A DNA stretch of 5,625 bases, taken from Actinomycetes bacterium (lineage in GTDB: Bacteria; Actinomycetota; Actinomycetes; Actinomycetales; Cellulomonadaceae). The stretch spans positions 1 to 5,625 of the forward strand of contig JAEWOA010000222.1 of the NCBI GenBank assembly GCA_023461115.1. Reading direction: 5' to 3'. Under the pieces are notes generated by a model that saw only the letters and a program-made list of their open reading frames with translations, was not told the DNA's origin and ran no database searches. Shown here piece after piece: positions 1-5,168 of the stretch. The position numbers and the translations under genes were made by a program. Every line of letters starts with the position of its first letter. Position 1 is the stretch's first letter.

Positions 1-34
1 CGGGGGGGGGGGGGGGGCCCCCGGGCCCCCCCGG
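1..34. other. Homopolymeric G/C edge of the window
   Basis: The first 34 bases contain almost only G and C: 16 consecutive G at 2-17, five C at 18-22, GGG, then seven C at 26-32. On the minus strand, downstream of the permease stop codon, seven G (32-26) could pair with seven C (17-11) around an 8-base loop. There is no U-tract, so terminator function is unsupported. Runs like this at a sequence end are often sequencing or assembly artefacts, which is the explanation I favour. Confidence 0.5.
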
Positions 35-49
35 TTTGGTCGTCCGCCG

Positions 50-1447
50 TCAGCCCTGCGGGTGTGCCGCGGGCTCGTCGCCGCCCGGCACGGAGGCCGG
101 CGAGGCCGGCTCGTCGTGCGTCCCGCGCCAGCGGGCGAGCAGCCGCATCACGTGGAAGACGACGATCGCCGAGGCGGTGCCGAGCGCGATGCCGGCGAAC
201 TGCGCGTCGCCCCACTGCCACGTGTAGTTCGCGATCCCGACGACGAGCGCGACGGCCGCGGTGGTCAGGTTCACCGGGTTGGAGAAGTCCACCTTGTTCT
301 GGATCCAGATGCGCGCGCCGAGCACGCCGATCATGCCGTACAGCATGGTGGCGGCGCCGCCCAGGACGCCGGGCGGCACGGTGGCGATCGCCGCGCCGAA
401 CTTCGGGGACATCGACAGCACGAGCGCGCCGAAGCCTGCCACCCAGTAGGCGGCGGTCGAGTAGACGCGGGTCGCGGCCATCACGCCGATGTTCTCCGCG
501 TAGGTCGTCGTGCCGGAGCCGCCGCCGACGCCCGCGAGGGTGGTGGCGACGCCGTCCGCGAACAGTGCGCGGCCGGTCACCGGGTCGAGGTCGCGGCCGG
601 TCATCGCGGACACCGACTTGAGGTGGCCGATGTTCTCCGCGATCAGCACGAGCGTCACCGGGAGGAAGAGCGTGAGCGTTCCGGGGGCGATGTGCGGCGT
701 GATGAAGTGCGGGAGCCCGATCCAGTCGGCGTCCCGCACGGCGTCGAAGCTCACCTCGTCGCGCAGGTACGCCACCAGGTAGCCGACGAGCACGCCGACC
801 AGGATCGAGAGGCGCCCGAGGATGCCCTTGAACAGCACCGTGACCAGGATGATCGTGCCGAGCGTGCACAGCGCGGTCACGGGCGAGGCCTGGAAGCCCG
901 AGCCTGTCGGGTTGTCGGCGCTGGGCGGCGAGCCCCACGCCGCCGGCGCCAGGTTGAAGCCGATCAGCGCGACGATCGTGCCCGTGACCACCGGCGGCAT
1001 CAGCACGTCGATCCAGTGCGTCCCGGCGAAGTGCACGATCACGCCGACGAGCGCGAGCAGGATGCCGGTCGCGAGGATCCCGCCCACCGCCGCGGACTGC
1101 CCGTTGCTCGCGGTCGCGGCCAGCACGGGCGCGATGAACGCGAAGCTCGAGCCCAGGTAGCTGGGCACGCGGTTGCCCGTGATGAGCAGGAAGCCGATCG
1201 TGCCGATCGCCGAGAAGAACAGCGTGGTCTGCGGCGAGAAGCCCGTGAGGATCGGCACCAGGAACGTCGCGCCGAACATCGCGACGATGTGCTGCAGCCC
1301 GATCGGGACGGTGCGGCTCCACCGCAGCCGCTCGTCGGGCGCGACCACCTGACCGGGCGGCACGCGACGGCCGTCGCCGTGCAGGCTCCAGCCCCACAGC
1401 CGGTCCCGCTCCACCGGCTCGTCCACCTTCTCGTCGATCTGCGACAC
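50..1447 (-). CDS. uraA: NCS2-family uracil (uracil/xanthine) permease, UraA-like
   Basis: A 465-residue integral membrane transporter of the nucleobase-cation symporter-2 family, expected to import uracil, possibly xanthine, across the cytoplasmic membrane with protons. A hydrophilic N-terminus of about 45 residues, including WSLHGDGR (20-27), precedes a hydrophobic core that fits the 14-helix UraA fold. Residues matching known E. coli UraA substrate positions are visible: His53 in LQHIVAMFGAT, Glu271 in IAENIGHL, and Glu318 in TTYAENIGVMAATRVYS. The family signature VPPGVLGG...LYGMIG lies at 357-374. The C-terminal tail (about 438-465) is Pro/Gly/Asp-rich and probably disordered. GTG at 1447 is chosen because AAGGAGG ends six bases upstream; the frame stays open 49 codons further, but that part resembles no permease. 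Length is normal for the family. No pyrimidine genes are adjacent. The family call is very secure; uracil versus xanthine specificity is inferred from close similarity to UraA. Confidence 0.95.
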   Translation of the reverse strand: MSQIDEKVDEPVERDRLWGWSLHGDGRRVPPGQVVAPDERLRWSRTVPIGLQHIVAMFGATFLVPILTGFSPQTTLFFSAIGTIGFLLITGNRVPSYLGSSFAFIAPVLAATASNGQSAAVGGILATGILLALVGVIVHFAGTHWIDVLMPPVVTGTIVALIGFNLAPAAWGSPPSADNPTGSGFQASPVTALCTLGTIILVTVLFKGILGRLSILVGVLVGYLVAYLRDEVSFDAVRDADWIGLPHFITPHIAPGTLTLFLPVTLVLIAENIGHLKSVSAMTGRDLDPVTGRALFADGVATTLAGVGGGSGTTTYAENIGVMAATRVYSTAAYWVAGFGALVLSMSPKFGAAIATVPPGVLGGAATMLYGMIGVLGARIWIQNKVDFSNPVNLTTAAVALVVGIANYTWQWGDAQFAGIALGTASAIVVFHVMRLLARWRGTHDEPASPASVPGGDEPAAHPQG

Positions 1448-1453
1448 CGCAGG

Positions 1454-1460
1454 CCTCCTT
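1454..1460 (-). promoter_or_regulatory. Shine-Dalgarno that fixes the permease start
   Basis: Read on the minus strand this is AAGGAGG, a near-perfect anti-16S match, six bases before GTG 1447. It decides the start against the upstream in-frame ATG at 1594, which would add 49 low-complexity residues. Confidence 0.85.
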
Positions 1461-1480
1461 CGTCCACGGCTCGTCCGCCG

Positions 1481-1497
1481 AGCCTGATCGGAGGCTA
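1481..1497 (-). promoter_or_regulatory. Possible -10 and small inverted repeat upstream of the permease
   Basis: On the minus strand TAGCCT (1497-1492) fits the actinobacterial -10 pattern TANNNT and would start transcription about 38 bases before the GTG. It overlaps an inverted repeat, AGCCT (1481-1485) and AGGCT (1492-1496), which could be an operator half-site pair or chance. No convincing -35 lies 16-18 bases upstream, so this is only a candidate. Confidence 0.25.
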
Positions 1498-1538
1498 GTG
1501 GTCGCCCTGTTGGTGCGTGGGCGGCCGCGCCGTGCCAA

Positions 1539-1561
1539 GGTTCGAGTTGCGGGGCCGAACC
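1539..1561. repeat. Inverted repeat GGTTCG / CGAACC in the divergent gap
   Basis: GGTTCG (1539-1544) and CGAACC (1556-1561) are exact reverse complements separated by 11 bases. They lie between the permease and the divergent small ORF. This could be a regulator-binding dyad or a small hairpin; nothing else in the sequence assigns it a role. Confidence 0.3.
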
Positions 1562-1624
1562 ACCACAGACCCGGCGTGGCCAGCCTTGTCCCACCCGTCA
1601 GCCGCCCGAAGCGAGGAGCCGCAC

Positions 1625-1852
1625 ATGAGCGACGACACCCCGACCCTGCCTCCCCCGCCCGACCACGTCGTCGGCGGCGGCGCTCCCGACCCGGTCACCG
1701 CGACCGCCCCCACGGCGCCGCGGCCGCCGGACGAGCCCCAGGACACCGACGTGGACGCCGAGCTCGTCGACGAGCGTCCCGCGGTGTACCCGGTGGCCGG
1801 CCCACAGGCCGGGGCGCTTCCCCCGCCGACGATGCCCGGGGTGGGCTCGTAG
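1625..1852 (+). CDS. Short Pro/Asp-rich hypothetical protein
   Basis: A 75-residue ORF from ATG 1625 to TAG 1850-1852. I do not recognise a family. The product is rich in Pro, Asp, Ala and Val (LPPPPDHV near the start, PPDEPQDTDVDAELVDE in the middle) and is acidic. It has no membrane segment, no signal peptide and no cysteines, so it looks intrinsically disordered. GAGGAG (1613-1618) sits six bases before the ATG, good support for translation. The open frame extends upstream to 1517, but the ATG with its ribosome site is the better start. It is divergent from the permease and upstream of the glycosyltransferase on the same strand, 112 bases from that gene's likely CTG start. Because GC-rich DNA yields many spurious ORFs, the ribosome site is the main evidence that it is real. 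Confidence 0.55.
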   Translation: MSDDTPTLPPPPDHVVGGGAPDPVTATAPTAPRPPDEPQDTDVDAELVDERPAVYPVAGPQAGALPPPTMPGVGS

Positions 1853-1903
1853 GCTCGGCTCCGAACCCGGGCGCCCAGCCCGGATCTGAGGGTCGGCTCG
1901 TAG
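1844..1903 (+). repeat. Direct repeat GGCTCGTAG x2
   Basis: GGCTCGTAG occurs at 1844-1852 (overlapping the stop codon of the small ORF) and again at 1895-1903, 51 bases apart. Each is followed by a hexamer of -10 type (TAGGCT and TAGCCT). It may reflect a local duplication or two promoter-like copies. Confidence 0.35.
1867..1883 (+). other. Short GC hairpin after the small ORF
   Basis: CCGGGC (1867-1872) and GCCCGG (1878-1883) form a perfect 6-bp stem with a 5-base loop, 15 bases past the stop of the small ORF. No U-tract follows. It could act as a weak terminator or attenuator before the glycosyltransferase gene, or be chance in GC-rich DNA. Confidence 0.3.
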
Positions 1904-1906
1904 CCT
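1901..1906 (+). promoter_or_regulatory. Candidate -10 element for the glycosyltransferase gene
   Basis: TAGCCT fits the actinobacterial TANNNT -10 pattern and would place the transcript start near 1913, about 50 bases before the CTG at 1965. No recognisable -35 is present at normal spacing. Low confidence. Confidence 0.25.
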
Positions 1907-1954
1907 GAGGACCGCCCGTCACGACGCCCCGCCTCCCGCGGGGCCCGCCACCAC

Positions 1955-1959
1955 GGAGG
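1955..1959 (+). promoter_or_regulatory. GGAGG Shine-Dalgarno positioned for a CTG start at 1965
   Basis: GGAGG is followed after five bases by CTG 1965-1967, in frame with the glycosyltransferase. The only conventional start codon nearby, GTG 2007, lacks a purine-rich site at normal spacing. This favours non-canonical initiation at CTG. Confidence 0.5.
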
Positions 1960-2006
1960 CCCCGCTGTCCCGAGCCACGCGTTCGCCGTTCACATCGCCC
2001 TGGGCG

Positions 2007-3359
2007 GTGTGGGCGGCGTTCGTCGTCGTGCACGCGTGGCTCTTCCTGGTGGGTGTGGTGTGGCTGCCCGCGGAGACCTTCTGGGACCTCGACCTGTACC
2101 GCTGGTGGGTGTGGCGCGGACTGCACCTGGGCTGGTGGCCCGTATTCGACGAGGCCTGGGTGTACCCGGTGGGCGCGCTCGTGCCCATGCTGGCGGCCGC
2201 GCTCGGGGGCGCCAGCGAGGGCAGCGGGTTCGGCGCCGCGTGGAGCCTGTGGGTCACCGCGTTCGACGCGGCCGGCGTGCTCGCGCTGCTCCACGCGCCC
2301 CGCATGGTGGGCCACCGCCGGATCGCGCGCACCACGGCCGGCGCGTGGTGGTGGATCGGGTTCACGGCGCTGCTGGGCCCGGTCGCGATGGGCCGGCTCG
2401 ACGCCGCGGTGGCCCCCCTCGTCCTGTGGGCGCTCGTCGTCGCGCTTCGTCGCCCGCGCGTGGCGGCCGTGCTGCTCACCGCGGGCGCGTGGGTCAAGGC
2501 CGCGCCGGGTGCGCTGATCCTGCCCCTGCTCGCCATCGTGCGGCGCCCCATCCGGACCGTCGCGGCGCCCGCGGCGGCGTTCAGCGGAGTGGTGGTGCTC
2601 GTCGTCGCGGCACTCGGCGGGCTGCCGCACGTCGCGTCGTTCCTGGTGGAGCAGGACCAGCGCGGGCTCCAACTGGAGGCGGTCGGCGCGACACCGTGGC
2701 TGGTGGCGAGCCTGTGGTCCCCCGGAATCCGGATCGGGCTCAACCAGAAGATCATCACGTGGGAGATCTACGGGCCGGGCGCCCAGGGCGCCGCGGACGC
2801 GCTGGGCCTGCTGTTCGTCGTCGGGATCGCGGCGGCGGGCGCGTTCATCTGGTGGCGTTCGCGCCTGTTGGGCGCGCGGCTGTGGTCCGACGAGGTGGCG
2901 CGCGCGCAGCTCCTGCTGCGTGGCGCCGCGCTGATCGCGACGCTGCTGATCGTGCTCAACAAGGTCGGCTCGCCGCAGTACATCGGGTGGATCGCGCCTC
3001 CCGTGGCGGTCGCGCTCGCGCTGCGCCTGCCCGGGTGGCGGCCCACAGCCGCGCTGGTCGCGGGCATCGCGGGCGCCACCCAACTCGTCTTCCCCTGGGC
3101 GTACGGCGAGATCACCGGCGGCGGGCCGCTGATGACGGGCGTGCTCGCGGCCCGCAACGTCGCGCTCGTCGTGCTGGCGGCGCACTGCGTGCGCGCGCTC
3201 GTCGTCGAGACGCGGCCGTCGCCCGACGAGCCGGCCGCAGGCGGCGGGCCCGCCACCGCCTGGCCGCCGCTCAGCGCACCTGCGGGGCCACGTCGGACGC
3301 CACCAGCTCCAGGTGATCCAGATCCGCGAGGTCGAGAGTCTGCAGGTACACCCGGCTGA
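2007..3359 (+). CDS. GT87-like (DUF2029) polytopic membrane glycosyltransferase
   Basis: A GT-C-fold membrane protein, 450 residues from GTG 2007, with about ten or more hydrophobic segments from residue 2 to 400. It resembles family GT87, which uses polyprenyl-phosphate sugars such as polyprenyl-phosphomannose to glycosylate lipid or wall glycans on the outer membrane face. Visible hallmarks are an acidic first-loop motif FWDLDLY (25-31), GRLDAAVAP (129-137), KAAPGAL (164-170) matching the family K-x-x-P, and SPQYIGWIAPP (322-332) matching the family Q-Y-x-x-W-x-x-P. The tail after about 400 is Pro/Gly-rich and soluble; its last 29 codons plus stop overlap the opposite-strand oxidoreductase gene. 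The listed start is the first conventional one. CTG 1965, with a good ribosome site, would add 14 residues including two Arg before the first membrane helix and give 464 residues. Donor and acceptor cannot be read from sequence. Confidence 0.85.
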   Translation: MWAAFVVVHAWLFLVGVVWLPAETFWDLDLYRWWVWRGLHLGWWPVFDEAWVYPVGALVPMLAAALGGASEGSGFGAAWSLWVTAFDAAGVLALLHAPRMVGHRRIARTTAGAWWWIGFTALLGPVAMGRLDAAVAPLVLWALVVALRRPRVAAVLLTAGAWVKAAPGALILPLLAIVRRPIRTVAAPAAAFSGVVVLVVAALGGLPHVASFLVEQDQRGLQLEAVGATPWLVASLWSPGIRIGLNQKIITWEIYGPGAQGAADALGLLFVVGIAAAGAFIWWRSRLLGARLWSDEVARAQLLLRGAALIATLLIVLNKVGSPQYIGWIAPPVAVALALRLPGWRPTAALVAGIAGATQLVFPWAYGEITGGGPLMTGVLAARNVALVVLAAHCVRALVVETRPSPDEPAAGGGPATAWPPLSAPAGPRRTPPAPGDPDPRGRESAGTPG

Positions 3360-4209
3360 CGCCGAGCCCCCGCAGCCACTCGATCCGCTCGGCCACCTCG
3401 CCGGGCGTCCCGGCCAGCCCGTGCTCGCGCACCTCGTCGGGCTGCCGCCCGATCGCGGCCGCCCGGCGCGCGAACTCGGCCTCGTCGCGGCCCACGCACA
3501 GCACGAGCGCGACCGACAACGTGAGGTCGTCCGCGGGGCGGCCGATCTCGGCGCAGGCCTGCCGCACGTTCGCGAGCTTGCCCTCGACCGTGCCCAGCTC
3601 CGGGAACGACAGGTTGAACTCGCTCGCGTAGCGGGCCGCGAGCGCGGGCGTGCGGACCGGCCCGTTGCCGCCCACGATCACCGGCACGCCGGCCTTGCCG
3701 CGCGCGTGCTGCACGGGCTTGGGCAGTGCGGGCGAGTCGGTCAGCGTGTGGTGGTGCCCCGCGAACGAGTACGTCTCGCCCACCGGCGTGCCCCACAGGC
3801 CGGTGACGATCTCAAGCTGCTCCTCGAGCACGTCGAAGCGCTTGGCGGGGAACGGGATGCCGTACGCCTCGTGCTCGCGGGCGAACCAGCCCGTGCCCAG
3901 GCCCAGCTCCACGCGCCCGCCGGACATCTCGTCCACCTGCGCCACCTGGATCGCCAGGATCCCGGGGTGGCGGTACGTCACCGACGAGACGAGCGTGCCC
4001 AGGCGGATCCGCCGGGTGTCGCGCGCCAGGCCCGCGAGAGTGGTCCACGCGTCGGTGGGGCCGGGCAGGCCGTCGCCGTCGCCCATCCGCAGGTAGTGGT
4101 CGGAGCGGAAGAAGGCGTCGAAGCCCAGGTCCTCGGTGGCTCGGGCGACGCGCAGCAGCTCCGTGTAGGAAGCACCCTGCTGCGGCTCGGTGAACACTCG
4201 CAATTCCAT
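3271..4209 (-). CDS. LLM-class F420-dependent oxidoreductase (luciferase-like)
   Basis: A 312-residue bacterial-luciferase-like TIM-barrel oxidoreductase, cytoplasmic, probably using coenzyme F420 (FMN possible). Typical segments are visible in order: an N-terminal strand MELRVFTEPQ, LGFDAFFRSDHYLR (28-41), RIRLGTLVSSVTYRHP (67-82), GGRVELGLGTGWFAREHEAYG (98-118), VPVIVGGNGP (175-184) and a C-terminal TPGEVAERIEWLRGLGVSRVYLQ (268-290). The length is normal for the family. ATG 4209 is chosen because GGGGGAGG lies eight bases upstream. The frame stays open 50 codons further, but only as a translation of the 19-bp repeats. It is divergent from the DUF1684 gene across the repeat array and convergent with the glycosyltransferase, whose end it overlaps. 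The substrate is unknown; the family call is strong and the F420 preference is inferred. Confidence 0.9.
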   Translation of the reverse strand: MELRVFTEPQQGASYTELLRVARATEDLGFDAFFRSDHYLRMGDGDGLPGPTDAWTTLAGLARDTRRIRLGTLVSSVTYRHPGILAIQVAQVDEMSGGRVELGLGTGWFAREHEAYGIPFPAKRFDVLEEQLEIVTGLWGTPVGETYSFAGHHHTLTDSPALPKPVQHARGKAGVPVIVGGNGPVRTPALAARYASEFNLSFPELGTVEGKLANVRQACAEIGRPADDLTLSVALVLCVGRDEAEFARRAAAIGRQPDEVREHGLAGTPGEVAERIEWLRGLGVSRVYLQTLDLADLDHLELVASDVAPQVR

Positions 4210-4217
4210 GCGCGCAT

Positions 4218-4225
4218 CCTCCCCC
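4218..4225 (-). promoter_or_regulatory. Shine-Dalgarno of the LLM oxidoreductase
   Basis: On the minus strand this reads GGGGGAGG, eight bases before ATG 4209. It separates the true start from the repeat-coded upstream extension and lies only six bases from the edge of the repeat array. A nearer ATG at 4217 is out of frame. Confidence 0.75.
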
Positions 4226-4231
4226 ACCCCG

Positions 4232-4383
4232 CCGCGAGCGTGCACTCCACCCGCGAGCGTGCACTCCAGCCGTGAGCGTGCACTCCAGCCGCGAGCGTGC
4301 ACTCCAGCCGCGAGCGTGCACTCCAGCCGCGAGCGTGCACTCCGGCCGCGAGCGTGCACTCCAGCCGCGAGCGTGCACTCCAG
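4232..4383 (+). repeat. Tandem array A: eight 19-bp units
   Basis: Eight consecutive 19-bp units with consensus CCGCGAGCGTGCACTCCAG, starting at 4232, 4251, 4270, 4289, 4308, 4327, 4346 and 4365. Differences are few: unit 1 ends in C instead of G, unit 3 has T at position 4, and unit 6 has G at position 18. Each unit carries the palindrome GTGCAC. Spacing is exactly 19 bp with no spacers, so this is not CRISPR. The array occupies most of the divergent gap between the LLM oxidoreductase and DUF1684 starts. Because 19 is not a multiple of 3 and the unit mostly lacks stops, it creates long false open frames. Confidence 0.97.
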
Positions 4384-4420
4384 CCGGGCGCCGGCACGGC
4401 CCTCGTGGCACGGTAGGGGC

Positions 4421-5029
4421 GTGTCCCACGAGTCCTTGGCGCTCGTCGACTGGCGCCGCCGCGTTGCGGCGCTCTACGCGCAGATCCGCGCCGCCGACGA
4501 CCCCGTCGCCGCGCACCACCTATGGGCAACGGGGCGCGAGGCGCTGATCGGCGAGCACCCGGCATCGCCGCTGTCCGCCGACGAGCGCGCCGGCTTCCAC
4601 GGACTGGACATCGCGCCCTATGACCCTGCGTTCCGCTTCGTCGTCGCCGTCGAGCCGCCCGACGAGGCGCGCACACTCGAGGTCCCGACCGCGACGGACG
4701 GCATCGTGCCGTTCGCGCTGGTCGGGAACGTGACGCTTCCCGGGCTCGGAACCCTCGGGGTGTGGGCGTTGCGCACCTACGGCGGCGGGCTCTTCGTCCC
4801 GCTGCGCGATACGACGGCCGGCCGGTCGTCGTACGGCGGCGGCCGATATGTCCTGGACACGGCGAAGGGCGCGGACCTGGGATCCGACGACGACCGCCTC
4901 GTCGTCGACCTCAACTTCGCCTACAACCCGTCGTGCGCTTACGACGACGCCTGGGTGTGCCCGCTGGCGCCGCGCCAGAACGTCCTCGCGGCCGCCGCGC
5001 CCGTGGGCGAGCGCTCCTACCTCCGATGA
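4421..5029 (+). CDS. DUF1684 family protein
   Basis: A 202-residue protein that I assign to DUF1684, a family without a firmly established function. The family-like C-terminal half is clear: GRSSYGGGRYVLD (134-146), then DLNFAYNPSCAYDDAWVCPL (163-182), with APRQN (183-187) following directly and a final GERSY (196-200). Cys172 and Cys180 sit in the conserved block. The N-terminus carries WRRRVAALYAQ (11-21). There is no signal peptide or membrane segment, so it is probably cytoplasmic. GTG 4421 is the likely start; the preceding TAGGGG is too close (one base) for a normal ribosome site, so TTG 4436 is an alternative. The frame upstream to ATG 4190 only translates the repeats and is rejected. 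The gene is bracketed by the two inverted 19-bp arrays, with the right array beginning ten bases after the stop. Confidence 0.85.
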   Translation: MSHESLALVDWRRRVAALYAQIRAADDPVAAHHLWATGREALIGEHPASPLSADERAGFHGLDIAPYDPAFRFVVAVEPPDEARTLEVPTATDGIVPFALVGNVTLPGLGTLGVWALRTYGGGLFVPLRDTTAGRSSYGGGRYVLDTAKGADLGSDDDRLVVDLNFAYNPSCAYDDAWVCPLAPRQNVLAAAAPVGERSYLR

Positions 5030-5038
5030 GGCCGCCGG

Positions 5039-5152
5039 CTGGAGTGCACGCTCACGGCTGGAGTGCACGCTCACGGCTGGAGTGCACGCTCACGGCTGGA
5101 GTGCACGCTCACGGCTGGAGTGCACGCTCGCGGCTGGAGTGCACGCTCACGG
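5039..5152 (-). repeat. Tandem array B: six 19-bp units, inverted relative to array A
   Basis: Six consecutive 19-bp units starting at 5039, 5058, 5077, 5096, 5115 and 5134, reading CTGGAGTGCACGCTCACGG on the plus strand. This is the reverse complement of the array A unit with T instead of C at unit position 4. Unit 5 (5115-5133) carries the array A version (CTCGCGG). The array fills the convergent gap between the DUF1684 stop (5029) and the glycosylase stop (5169). Confidence 0.97.
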
Positions 5153-5165
5153 GTGGGTGGGTGGG
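5151..5165 (+). other. Perfect G-quadruplex motif (GGGT)3GGG
   Basis: Four GGG runs at 5151-5153, 5155-5157, 5159-5161 and 5163-5165 are separated by single T residues. Short one-base loops are known to favour very stable parallel quadruplexes. The motif begins within the last array B unit and ends just before the glycosylase stop codon, so G-rich RNA would be made only by read-through from the DUF1684 gene. Confidence 0.85.
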
Positions 5166-5168
5166 TGG

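Noticed and set aside
62..1498. Plus-strand open frame of 478 codons opposite the permease
   Set aside because: It is an Arg/Asp/His-rich shadow frame with no family features; the minus strand encodes an unmistakable NCS2 permease.
1535..1565. tRNA T-arm-like sequence GGTTCGAG followed by ACCACCA
   Set aside because: The bases flanking TTCGAGT (CAAGG and TGCGG) do not pair as a T-stem, and no acceptor or anticodon arm can be drawn.
1695..3185. Long minus-strand open frame of 496 codons across the glycosyltransferase
   Set aside because: The translation is Arg/Pro/Gln/Asp-rich low-complexity sequence, typical of an antisense shadow in GC-rich DNA. The plus strand has clear GT87 motifs.
4210..4359. 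N-terminal extension of the LLM oxidoreductase through the repeats
   Set aside because: The extra 50 residues are repeat-coded, and a good ribosome site sits just before ATG 4209.
4232..4383. CRISPR array
   Set aside because: Units are 19 bp and directly contiguous with no variable spacers, and no cas-like gene is present.
4190..4420. N-terminal extension of the DUF1684 protein through the repeats (ATG 4190)
   Set aside because: It only translates the 19-bp tandem repeats and overlaps the start of the LLM gene. The recognisable protein begins at about 4421.
4232..5152. Transposon or insertion sequence with the arrays as terminal inverted repeats
   Set aside because: The enclosed gene is a DUF1684 protein, not a transposase. 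The arrays are multi-copy tandem units rather than simple termini, and I see no target-site duplication at their edges.
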